63,132 bases of DNA from Mesonia hippocampi (lineage in GTDB: Bacteria > Bacteroidota > Bacteroidia > Flavobacteriales > Flavobacteriaceae). Shown here piece by piece: positions 51,227-60,600 of the stretch. The stretch covers positions 1-63,132 of the forward strand of contig NZ_JACIFO010000012.1 in the NCBI RefSeq assembly GCF_014197445.1. Reading direction: 5' to 3'. The number at the start of each line of letters is the position of its first letter. The first letter of the stretch is position 1. Under the pieces are notes generated by a model. That model did no database searches. It saw only the letters and a program-made list of their open reading frames with translations, and was not told where the DNA came from. Made by a program: the position numbers and the translations under genes.

Positions 51227-51907
51227 ATGGAAATTACATATTACGGGCATAATACACTTGGGATACAAGTAGGAAGCACCTCTATATTAGTCGATCCTTT
51301 TATTACAGGAAATGAACTAGCAAAAGATAAAATAGACATCATGAGCCTAAAAGCAGACTATATTTTGCTTACTCATGCGCATCAGGATCATATTTTAGAT
51401 GCGGAAAGCATCGCGAAAAATACAGGAGCAATCATTGTTAGTAATTTTGAAATTGCTACGTATTATGAGAAAAAAGGAATAAAAGTGCATCCTATGAATC
51501 TTGGCGGAAGTTGGGATTTTGATTTCGGAAATGTAAAAATGATAAATGCAGTACATACCAGCTCTTTCCCAGACGGAACTTACGGCGGGCAAGCAGGAGG
51601 CTTTATCCTAGAAACCGATGAGGGGAATGTGTACATTGCAGGAGATACCGCATTAATGGCAGATATGAAGCTAATTCCTATTCACACACAGTTAGATTTA
51701 GCTGTCCTACCAATTGGAGATAATTTTACCATGGGCGTAGATGATGCTATTCTGGCAAGTGGATTTATAAAATGCGATAGAATTTTAGGTTGCCATTACG
51801 ATACTTTTGGCTATATAAAAATAGACCATGCCTTAACAAAAGAGAAATTTGCAATGAAAAATAAAGAACTCCATTTATTACCTATCGGAGGAAGTTTAGA
51901 AGTATAG
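51227..51907 (+). CDS. UPF0173 family metal-dependent hydrolase
   Basis: This 226-residue metallo-beta-lactamase fold protein has ITYYGHNTLGIQVGSTSILV at the start, the zinc motif LTHAHQDHILDA (HxHxDH), AGDTALMADM for the bridging ligand and GCHYDTFGYIKID near the end. UPF0173 hydrolases are cytoplasmic with unknown physiological substrate. It lies 7 nt ahead of menC, an arrangement usual in Flavobacteriaceae, so it is likely co-transcribed with the menaquinone genes. Confidence 0.92.
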   Translation: MEITYYGHNTLGIQVGSTSILVDPFITGNELAKDKIDIMSLKADYILLTHAHQDHILDAESIAKNTGAIIVSNFEIATYYEKKGIKVHPMNLGGSWDFDFGNVKMINAVHTSSFPDGTYGGQAGGFILETDEGNVYIAGDTALMADMKLIPIHTQLDLAVLPIGDNFTMGVDDAILASGFIKCDRILGCHYDTFGYIKIDHALTKEKFAMKNKELHLLPIGGSLEV

Positions 51908-51914
51908 TATATCT

Positions 51915-52952
51915 ATGATTAAAGCAAGCTACCAAGCCTATACACTAAACTTTAAGCGTCCTAGTGGTACATCTCGTGGCGTATTAACCCAAAAACAAAC
52001 TTATTTTTTAAAACTATCTCACAACACTAAAGTAGGGATAGGAGAATGTGGTTTGTTAAAAGGTTTGAGTATAGATAATCGGCCAGATTATGAAGCAAAA
52101 CTACAATGGCTTTGTGAAAATATTCACCTTACTAAAGAAGAATTACTGCTTAAATTGGTTGAATTTCCTTCCATACAATTTGGATTAGAAATGGCGTTGA
52201 AATCATTAGCAGCAGAAGATCCTTTTCTTTTAAACCCTTCAAAGTTCACAAGCGGGGAAGCTAGTATTCCAATTAATGGACTTATTTGGATGGGGGAACG
52301 AAGCTTTATGAAAGATCAGATAGAAGAGAAACTAGAAGCTGGCTTCTCGTGCATAAAACTGAAAATAGGCGCAATAGATTTTTCATCAGAAATAGATTTA
52401 CTCTCTTATATAAGAAGTGAGTATGATGCCGATACCATAGAAATTAGAGTAGATGCTAATGGAGCATTTTTACCTAAAGATGCTTTAAGAAAACTTCAAA
52501 TATTAAACGAACTCGACTTACACAGCATAGAACAACCCATAAAAGCAAAACAGTGGGAAGTCATGCGAGATTTGTGCGAAGCTTCTCCCTTACCTATTGC
52601 GTTGGATGAAGAGCTGATTGGTGTTTTTTCTAAGTCTAAGAAAGAAACATTGCTTAAAACAATAAAACCACAGTATATTATTTTAAAACCTAGTTTGATA
52701 GGTGGGTATCAAGGTACACAAGATTGGATAGAATTAGCTGAAGAAAATAATATAGGTTGGTGGCTTACAAGTGCCTTAGAAAGTAATGTAGGGCTTAATG
52801 CAATAGCACAATATACCTATATGCTTAACACTAAGATGCCACAAGGATTAGGAACAGGAAGTTTATATACCAACAATATTCCTTGTCCGCTAACCTTAAA
52901 AGGGGATCAATTACAATATAATCCAGAATCAAGCTGGGAGATTAATATTTAA
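51915..52952 (+). CDS. menC: o-Succinylbenzoate synthase
   Basis: This 345-residue enolase-superfamily protein has the catalytic Lys in CIKLKIGAIDF, metal ligands in EIRVDANGAFLP (Asp), SIEQPIK (Glu) and IALDEELIG (Asp/Glu), and a second catalytic Lys in YIILKPSLIGG. It dehydrates SHCHC to o-succinylbenzoate in menaquinone biosynthesis. Relatives include dipeptide epimerases, but linkage to menE supports MenC. Confidence 0.9.
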   Translation: MIKASYQAYTLNFKRPSGTSRGVLTQKQTYFLKLSHNTKVGIGECGLLKGLSIDNRPDYEAKLQWLCENIHLTKEELLLKLVEFPSIQFGLEMALKSLAAEDPFLLNPSKFTSGEASIPINGLIWMGERSFMKDQIEEKLEAGFSCIKLKIGAIDFSSEIDLLSYIRSEYDADTIEIRVDANGAFLPKDALRKLQILNELDLHSIEQPIKAKQWEVMRDLCEASPLPIALDEELIGVFSKSKKETLLKTIKPQYIILKPSLIGGYQGTQDWIELAEENNIGWWLTSALESNVGLNAIAQYTYMLNTKMPQGLGTGSLYTNNIPCPLTLKGDQLQYNPESSWEINI

Positions 52953-52961
52953 AATAAATAT

Positions 52962-53900
52962 ATGTATATAGCACAAGCAGGACGTTTTAAGCACGAACCA
53001 TGGCGTTACATTATAGGAATAATGCTTGTAATAGCGGCGGTTGTTATGGGGCAAATTCCTTTAACGGCGGTAATTCTATTTGCAGGAGATTTAACAACAG
53101 TGGCAAGTGACCCTATGCAGGTATTAAGTGGTTTAGATAGCAATTTAGCATTATTTTTAATGTTGTTTACGTTTGCCATGGGACTTGTAGGAGTTATTTT
53201 GGCAATTAGGTTTATTCACGGGCAAAGTTTTACAAGTCTTACTACGGCACGAAAAAAGATAGATTGGAGTAGGGTTGGTTTTGGTTTTGGTATTGTGGCA
53301 ATATATACCATAGTAAGTGTATTGGTAGGTTATTGGCTTGTTCCCGAGGATTTTGAATTTAATTTTCAACCCTTACCTTTTTTAATTCTGTGTATTGTTG
53401 CTGTTATTATGGTGCCGCTACAAACCAGTTTTGAAGAATATTTTTTTAGAGGTTATCTAATGCAATTTTTAGGTTTATGGGCAAAAAATAAATGGCTTCC
53501 TCTTGTGGTAACATCTGTTATTTTTGGTTTACTTCATATTACCAATCCAGAAGTAGCTCAGATGGGCTATATTATCATGATTTATTATGTAGGTACAGGT
53601 TTCTTTTTAGGAATTATTACCTTGATGGATGAGGGGATGGAACTCGCCCTTGGTTTTCATGCAGGAAATAACTTAATAGGCGCTTTATTAATTACGGCAG
53701 ACTGGACCGCATTTCAAACCGATTCTATTTTTAAAGACATTTCAGATCCTTCGGCAGGTTTAGATGTTTTAGTTCCTGTATTGGTTTTTTATCCAGTGTT
53801 TATTCTTATTATGGCGCGTAAATACAAGTGGAATAATTGGAAAGAAAAATTATTTGGGAAGGTGGTTGTGTTAAAAGAAGAAAAACGAGAGTTAATTTAA
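52962..53900 (+). CDS. CPBP family intramembrane glutamic endopeptidase
   Basis: This 312-residue protein has about eight membrane helices. CPBP/Abi motifs are present: EEYFFRGYLMQF (EExxxR), FGLLHITNPE and FHAGNNLIGALL with the catalytic His. CAAX-processing-like proteases of this kind act in the inner membrane on unknown substrates. The gene lies between menC and menE, 9 nt after menC, a conserved placement in flavobacteria. Confidence 0.92.
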   Translation: MYIAQAGRFKHEPWRYIIGIMLVIAAVVMGQIPLTAVILFAGDLTTVASDPMQVLSGLDSNLALFLMLFTFAMGLVGVILAIRFIHGQSFTSLTTARKKIDWSRVGFGFGIVAIYTIVSVLVGYWLVPEDFEFNFQPLPFLILCIVAVIMVPLQTSFEEYFFRGYLMQFLGLWAKNKWLPLVVTSVIFGLLHITNPEVAQMGYIIMIYYVGTGFFLGIITLMDEGMELALGFHAGNNLIGALLITADWTAFQTDSIFKDISDPSAGLDVLVPVLVFYPVFILIMARKYKWNNWKEKLFGKVVVLKEEKRELI

Positions 53901-53949
53901 TGTTTTATTGTTAATTTGTTGATGTAAAAAACGCAACTATTTTACAATT

Positions 53950-55068
53950 TTGGGCATTATGTTACCTCAAACAACTACATACAATTTTCGAGTGCACCCT
54001 GATTTTAGGTTTAATCAAAACAAACTCGACGAAAATGGATTGCTAGCTTTAGCAAAATTCTATTTGGATGAAGGTGAACCTTTTCAGGAAGAAATAGCGC
54101 TGTTTATTCAAGATTGGCTTGATGATAAAGATTATGTGTTTGTAAAAACCTCTGGTTCTACAGGAACTCCTAAAACCATAAAGGTTAAAAAGCAGTTTAT
54201 GGTTAATAGTGCTTTGGCAACAGGAAAGTTTTTTAAATTACCAGAAAAAACAACAGCTTTACTTTGTTTACCCGCAACCTATATTGCAGGGAAATTAATG
54301 TTGGTGCGAGCAATGGTTTTAGGATGGCATTTAGATAGTGTTCAGCCTAAATCAAATCCGTTAGATGCTGTTTTTAAACGTTATGATTTTAGCGCCATGA
54401 CGCCTTTTCAGTTAGATAACTCTTTAGGGAGGTTGCACTTAATAAAAAAACTTATTGTTGGCGGCGGAGCTATTTCGGTACATTTAAAACGTTTAATACA
54501 AGGGATAGATACCAAAGTATATGAAACTTATGGGATGACAGAGACCGTAACCCATATTGCTGCGCGAAAAGTAAATTCAAAAAAAAATAAGCCTTTAGGC
54601 GCCGAGAAACCTTTTAAACTCTTACCTAAAGTAACTATAAAAATCGATGAACGAAATTGCTTGGTGATTAACGCACCTGCGGTAAGCGAAAAAGAAATAG
54701 TAACCAATGATATTGTTGAATTGATAACCTATAAAAAATTCCTTTGGAAAGGAAGGTTTGATAATGTTATTAATAGCGGAGGAATAAAAATACATCCAGA
54801 GGAAGTAGAACGAAAATTACAGGCTTTAATTCTGCAACGGTTTTTTATCGCCGCTTTACCAGATGATGCTTTGGGCGATAAATTGGTGCTGTTTGTAGAG
54901 GCTCATTTTTCTGAAGAAGCTTTACAGGATCTAAAATCAAGTATACATAAGCTAGACGGTTTAAGTAAATTTGAAAAACCTAAAAAAATATACTTCATAG
55001 AAAAGTTTGAAGAAACCCATACCGGAAAGGTTAATAGGTTAAAAACCTTAGCAGCAAGTACAGATTAA
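53950..55068 (+). CDS. menE: o-Succinylbenzoate-CoA ligase (AMP-binding enzyme)
   Basis: This 372-residue ANL-superfamily ligase has the P-loop VKTSGSTGTPKTIKVKKQ, ETYGMTETVTHIA (A5 motif), GRFDNVINSGGIKIHPEEVE and the terminal catalytic lysine in HTGKVNRLKTL. It is shorter than classical MenE (about 450 residues) but of normal size for Bacteroidota. It activates o-succinylbenzoate with CoA. The stop overlaps the end of the convergent peptidase gene by 4 nt. Confidence 0.92.
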   Translation: MGIMLPQTTTYNFRVHPDFRFNQNKLDENGLLALAKFYLDEGEPFQEEIALFIQDWLDDKDYVFVKTSGSTGTPKTIKVKKQFMVNSALATGKFFKLPEKTTALLCLPATYIAGKLMLVRAMVLGWHLDSVQPKSNPLDAVFKRYDFSAMTPFQLDNSLGRLHLIKKLIVGGGAISVHLKRLIQGIDTKVYETYGMTETVTHIAARKVNSKKNKPLGAEKPFKLLPKVTIKIDERNCLVINAPAVSEKEIVTNDIVELITYKKFLWKGRFDNVINSGGIKIHPEEVERKLQALILQRFFIAALPDDALGDKLVLFVEAHFSEEALQDLKSSIHKLDGLSKFEKPKKIYFIEKFEETHTGKVNRLKTLAASTD

Positions 55069-56732
55069 TTTTCGTTTATTTTTAAAGCAACATAAAACCG
55101 CTTGTGGTTTATTGTAACTTGTTGCGGAGTTATGTTTTTTATTTTTTTCCAGCGTTTAGAAGAGGGTTTTAGGCGAATGCTTTTTTGGTTAACTACTATT
55201 TCTACAGGCATTCTAAAATTTTTAGCGGTGTTTTTCCAGCGGTAAGCTATTCCTTTTTTATGTTTTTTTATTTCTAGGATAGGAATCTCAGGTTGGTATA
55301 AATAATGCTTAAAAATAGGAGTTAGTTTGGCTTTGGTGTGCTTATCGAAATAAGCGATTACTTCTTCGCTGTTGGTTATGCGGTGTTTAAAGCTGATGCT
55401 GAAATTTTTTAACAGTTCCCACCAAGCTTTATCATCGTTAATGGTGCTTCTTATGCTGTTTAGCATGTTTGCACCTTTGTAATACATGTCTGGAGAGCCT
55501 TCTTTATTTACGCCATAATCCCCGATAATAGGAGAGGTGTTGCTAATTATTTTTTGCACTCCTTCTAAATAGCTGAGCGCATCTGGTGTTCCCCATTGGC
55601 ATTCTACAAAAACAGCTTCGGCATAGGAGGTAAATGCTTCATGTATCCACATATCGGCAATGTCGGCTGCGGTAATGCTATTGCCAAACCATTCGTGAGC
55701 AGATTCGTGTACAATGATAAAGTCCCATTTTAAACCAATGCCAGTTTGAGATAAATCTTTCCCTAGATAGCCATTTTTAAAATGATTACCATAAGCTATG
55801 GCGCTTTGGTGTTCCATTCCTAAAAAAGGGGTTTCTACTAGTTTATAGGAATCTTCTGTAAAAGGATATTCTCCAAATTTTTGATAAAAACAGGCGAGCA
55901 TAGGCTTCACTTGTGCAAATTGTTTAAGGGCTTCTTTTTTATGTTGTTCTAATACGTAATACTTTAAAGCTAATTGGTTGAATTTATCTTCAATAAGGGT
56001 GTAATTTCCTATGTTTAGGATAATGTTATAGTTGTTGATGGGGTTTACTACTTTCCAACTGTATTTTTTTAATTGCTTAGGCAGGGCTTCTGTATGGGTG
56101 AGTTTTCCGTTAGAAACAGCTACTAATGTTTCGGGTACAATAATGTTTATTTCGGCACCTTCGTCAGGCTCATCGCTTTGGTGGTCTTTATTAGGAAACC
56201 ATAAACTAGCCCCTGTTCCTTGTACGGCAACACTAACCCAGGGATTGCCTAATGAGTCTGTGGTGAATATAAAACCTCCATCCCAAGGAGCATTTTTTGC
56301 TATTTTAGGGTTTCCGGAGTAATAAAAGCTTAATTGTTGTTTGTTATCTAAAGGAATGTTTTTGGGGAGATTTATAAATACGGCGTTGAATTCTCTGGTG
56401 TAGTTGAGTTTTTTGTTTTTGTATACGATTGAGTCTACTTTCATGTTGGAAAATAAATCTAACTGCATGATAGGGAGTGGGGTGTTAATAGTAAAATCTA
56501 TATGATTTACGCCAGAAATAAATTGTTTTTCAATATCTACTTTTACTTCCAGGTTGTATTTTTTTACATCAAAAAGGCGTTTTTCGTTTAAATAACCCCG
56601 AAGACTATCTTTTCGCGTGTAAATTTCATGCTTGCTGTTGTTTAATAGTTGCGCGTGTAGAGGAGAACTGAATATATTTAGTATAATAAGTAGGTATAAA
56701 AAGGGTTTTATGGTTGGCTTATTTTTTGTCAT
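55065..56732 (-). CDS. M1 family metallopeptidase (aminopeptidase), secreted
   Basis: This 555-residue protein has a signal peptide (1-27), an N-terminal beta-saddle domain (about 40-240), and a thermolysin-like domain with the zinc motif VHESAHEWFGNS (HExxH) and third ligand Glu in WIHEAFTSYAEAVF. GMEHQSAIAYG precedes it in place of the classical GAMEN motif. It lacks the large C-terminal helical domain of long M1 enzymes. It removes N-terminal amino acids from peptides in the periplasm. Its start overlaps the S24 regulator's stop by 14 nt, which couples them. Confidence 0.92.
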   Translation of the reverse strand: MTKNKPTIKPFLYLLIILNIFSSPLHAQLLNNSKHEIYTRKDSLRGYLNEKRLFDVKKYNLEVKVDIEKQFISGVNHIDFTINTPLPIMQLDLFSNMKVDSIVYKNKKLNYTREFNAVFINLPKNIPLDNKQQLSFYYSGNPKIAKNAPWDGGFIFTTDSLGNPWVSVAVQGTGASLWFPNKDHQSDEPDEGAEINIIVPETLVAVSNGKLTHTEALPKQLKKYSWKVVNPINNYNIILNIGNYTLIEDKFNQLALKYYVLEQHKKEALKQFAQVKPMLACFYQKFGEYPFTEDSYKLVETPFLGMEHQSAIAYGNHFKNGYLGKDLSQTGIGLKWDFIIVHESAHEWFGNSITAADIADMWIHEAFTSYAEAVFVECQWGTPDALSYLEGVQKIISNTSPIIGDYGVNKEGSPDMYYKGANMLNSIRSTINDDKAWWELLKNFSISFKHRITNSEEVIAYFDKHTKAKLTPIFKHYLYQPEIPILEIKKHKKGIAYRWKNTAKNFRMPVEIVVNQKSIRLKPSSKRWKKIKNITPQQVTINHKRFYVALKINEN

Positions 56733-57375
56733 AATTGTAGCTTAATACGGCTTTAACTAACCAAACTTCGTCAATATCACGAATATTGATTTGCTGTATA
56801 TTTTTTCCCATTATAGGGTTTTCATTTTGAATAACAATAGTTTCTTCATTTATTTTTCGCACTCTGTTTAAATAAAATCCTTTTACTTTACTTAAAAACA
56901 TAATCACGTCGTTGGGCTTTATTGTACTCGGACATATTGATTTGGAAAGCATATAATCTCCCTGTTTAACAATAGGTGCCATGTTATTATCTGGAGCTTG
57001 GATAATGGCATAGTTGTTATTAGGGTTGAGATGAGGTAAACAATAATGAGGTAACTTTTCTATACTGTTGCTAAATTTCCCCATAATATATTCAAAAAGG
57101 TTCTCTCTAGAAATTAGCGGTATACTGTATGGAGTGTTTATGTAGGGTTTTATGTTAATGTTATCAAAAATATCGTTTAAATCGAGTTCTTGTTTTTTGC
57201 ATAAATTTAAAACATGCTCGTAACTTATTGATTCTCTTTTTCTCCAAGTCGATAAAGTATTCGGTTTAACATTTAGTAATAAGGCTAGTTCTTTATCGGT
57301 TTGTAACCCCAATCTTTCTTTTAAGTTATTAATTATTTTGTTCGCATTATGTGAATTTTTTATTTGCATATTCAA
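56719..57375 (-). CDS. CI-like repressor: HTH plus S24 peptidase-type domain
   Basis: In this 218-residue protein, residues about 8-75 form an HTH of the phage CI type (LKERLGLQTDKELALLLNVK, NTLSTWRKRESISYEHVLNL). Residues about 120-215 are an S24/LexA-like fold: IQAPDNNMAPIVKQGDYMLS carries the position of the catalytic Ser, here replaced by an Asn-Asn-Met-Ala context. Self-cleavage is therefore uncertain, and the likely Lys lies in LSKVKGFYLNRV. Such stand-alone regulators occur in flavobacterial chromosomes and phages. It is coupled to the M1 peptidase; targets are unknown. Confidence 0.85.
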   Translation of the reverse strand: MNMQIKNSHNANKIINNLKERLGLQTDKELALLLNVKPNTLSTWRKRESISYEHVLNLCKKQELDLNDIFDNINIKPYINTPYSIPLISRENLFEYIMGKFSNSIEKLPHYCLPHLNPNNNYAIIQAPDNNMAPIVKQGDYMLSKSICPSTIKPNDVIMFLSKVKGFYLNRVRKINEETIVIQNENPIMGKNIQQINIRDIDEVWLVKAVLSYNYDKK

Positions 57376-57670
57376 TTATTGTGTGTTAATTTTGTATTGT
57401 AAATGAGTGATTTATCTATTTTTTAGATATTTTTTAAAAAAAATAATTTAATCTTTTGATTATGAGTGTTTATGTAGGGGTTTTTTTAGTTAAAAAACTC
57501 CTTTTGTGTATTTATATACAATGTAATGATTTCTAAATGCTTTTTGTTTAAAGTATTGTGAACATAAGTAATTAAAAGTGTTAAATTTTTAGACGGAATT
57601 TTGGAATCATTAAGATTTCAGGCTTGTTTTTGAAAACATGGTTTTTTGGGATTAATATAAATAGTTTTTT
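57376..57670. other. Divergent promoter region
   Basis: 295 nt between the S24 regulator and the giant surface-protein gene, with long A and T runs and no gene. Both promoters should lie here; TATATACAATG and nearby AT-rich boxes near 57515 are possible parts but do not clearly match the consensus. Confidence 0.45.
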
Positions 57671-60600
57671 ATGAGTAATAATTTTACTTTTAACATTAAA
57701 GTTAGGAAAACATCGATGGTCTACACACTTCTTTTGTTTGTGTTGTCACTGTCGGTTAACGGGCAAGTAACTAAAACTTATGCAGATCAGGTAGTTAGTG
57801 AAAGTCATGTGACAAATTCTGCTAATGCCACTGCTGAAGCTGGGGCAGCAACCTTAGAAGCTTCTAGCGGATTAGCTTTAGGGATTGGGAGGTATTCTGG
57901 GTATTTAGAGCTTAAGTTCTCACAACCTTTAAGCGCTGGGACAACGAGTTACCTGCATTTAGATTTTGATGATGATTTGCTGAATGCTTTATTAGGAGGA
58001 GAGCTAGGTGGAGCTCTAGCCGATATATTAGGAACAGTACTTCTAGGGAACCATTATTTTAATGTAGAAGCACGAGGAGTGTTGCCTACTAATGTATTGC
58101 AAGCTTCGAGTCAAAATGGCTTTTCAAGTGACGAAATGCGATTAGTGATTGATGAGCATGGCAATTACCTGTTGGCGATTACCCCGAATTTTGCTTATGA
58201 TAAAATATATGTAGAGAATAAAATGTCGTCACTTATAGGTCTTGGGGTTAAGGAAACCATGGATGTCTATGGGGCTTATTATACAACAGGACAGCGTATG
58301 TGTGGAGAGCCTTTTGCTACTTCATATTCAGGTTCTGGAGGAACTATAGATGTACTAGGCTTAGGGCAAAATGGAGTTGAAAATCCAGCACATGCAATAG
58401 ATGCAGACCCTAATACTTATTCAAACTTAAGGTTAGGTTTATTGTCTTTGGCAGGAAGCTTAAGTCAGACCATTTATTTTGATTCGCCTTCACAAGCAAC
58501 CGATCAAGCCGTTGTTGAATTACAGGTAGATGATCCTACATTATTAAGCTTAAATGTAGCAGACGGAATTAAGATAGAAGCCTTTTTAGGAAGTACGCTT
58601 GTGGCAACTTTTGATGATTGGAGCTTGTTGGATTTAGACTTATTAGGATTATTAAGCAATAGTCAACGTGTAAAAGTGCCTTTTGCACCCGGAACAAGTT
58701 TTGACAGGGTTAGAGTGACTATCTCTTCTTTAGTAGAATTACAATTAACAAAATCTGTAAAAGTGTATGGAGCTTATCAAGTTCCTGCAGCCGCAACATT
58801 ATCAGTGTCGGAATACCATGTTTGTGAAGGAGAAACGGCTAGCTTAACAGCTACATCTACCTTAGGGAATTTACGTTGGTATTCAGATTTAACTTCCGAT
58901 ACGCCTTTATTTGAAGGAGCTGCAGACTTTGTAACTCCTGCATTGATGCAAGATGCTACTTATTATGTGGCTTCAGCAAAAGCGGGTTGTGTTACAGAAT
59001 CGGCACGTAAAGCAGTAAACGTTTTTGTACATCCACAAGCGGTAGCGCCTACAGTTGTAGAAGCTGTTAAGTACGTAAATTCAGGAGGTTCTACTGTTTT
59101 TGAAATTCAAAATCCACAAAATCATATAGAGTATGTGTGGTACGATGGGGCTAATGCAGTACATACAGGAACTACCTTTATGGTAGGAAATGTGACTTCA
59201 AATCAGTCCTACGAGGTGGAAGCTAAAATAGGGGCTACTTGTGTGAGTGCCTCAAAAACCACAGTGAGCGTAAATGTTACGGCTGCTTTATTGCCGCCAG
59301 AAGTTAGTCCAACGACCATTACAATAACAGAAGGGGAGAATGCTTCTTTTGTAGCAACAGCAACGCCAAATTCAAGTGTGAATTTTATTTGGGAAGATCA
59401 AAATGGAGATACGCTTGTTGTAGAAAATGCAGCAACGGGACAAATGACTTTTGAAACAGGTAGCTCTTTAACGCCAGGAACATATACTTATGAAGTCTAT
59501 ACGCAATCAGCAACAGAGACGTCAACTTCAGTTTTTGTTACCATAACGGTTGTTTCTGCCAACGCATTAGATTGTTACGTTGCAAATACACAAACCTCAG
59601 GAGTGCTTCCTGTATGTGTGCTTTGTGAAGTAGATGAAGCTCAAAATGCCGTTGATGGAGATATAAATACGGCCTCTAGATTTGTTGCGCCAGCTTCGGT
59701 AATTGGAGGAGTGTGGCAAGAGTTGGTATTCCAGCAACAAGGTCAATCAGGTGATAAGGTAGAGCTTATTATAGGAGAAGAAAATGCAGTGCTAAATTTA
59801 ACCTTATTAGGTGGTATTACTTTTGAAACGTATAATGGCGGAACAGCAAACGGAGATGCAGTTACAGGAAATGCTTTAGTCGATGTTACCTTATTATCGG
59901 GAGGAACAAAAGCTAAGGTTGTGATTACTTCGGGAGGTGTATTTGATAGAGTTAGAGTGACTTACCGACCGCTTTTAGGACTTTTAAATAATAACTTCTT
60001 ACTTTATAAAGGAAGTATAGATTACCAAGATCCAGCAATTGTAACACAAAATGTGTCGGTTTGCGAAGGCGACACGACAACACTAACCGTTACTCCAGCT
60101 TCAGGCTATCAGGTACATTGGTATGCGCAAGAAGTAGGCGGAACTCCATTAATTAACAATTCAGTTAGTTATACAACACCAGCGCTTACTACACTAGGAG
60201 AAAATATATTTTATGTAGCATTATCGTATAATGGTTGTGAAGAAGCAAATAGACTACCAGTAAGCGTGATGGTTAATAAAGTGCCGAATGCTGTAGATTT
60301 GAGAGCAGAAGTTGAACCTGTTTACTGTACAGGAGAAACCGTGGAAATTGTACCTGGATTAGCTTTAGGAAGTAGCCTTAATGCTAACGATGTTACTTAC
60401 GATTGGTATTTTGATATTAATAAGACACAACCTATTTCTTCAGGAATTGTAGGAGGCGTAGATTATTTTATAGATAACTTAGGAATGTTAGCTGTAGATG
60501 GCTTGCCTGCATCAGCAACCCCTTACACGTACTATTTATCGGCAACAAATAAGAATAATTGTGAGTCGGAAGCGGGCGATTTACTTGAAGTTTCATTTAA

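Noticed and set aside
51915-52952. menC-like gene as a dipeptide epimerase
   Set aside because: The enolase-superfamily residues fit both, but linkage with menE and menA favours menaquinone biosynthesis.
56719-57375. S24 regulator as evidence of a prophage
   Set aside because: No integrase, terminase, capsid or tail genes are nearby; it is coupled to an M1 peptidase and flanked by chromosomal genes.
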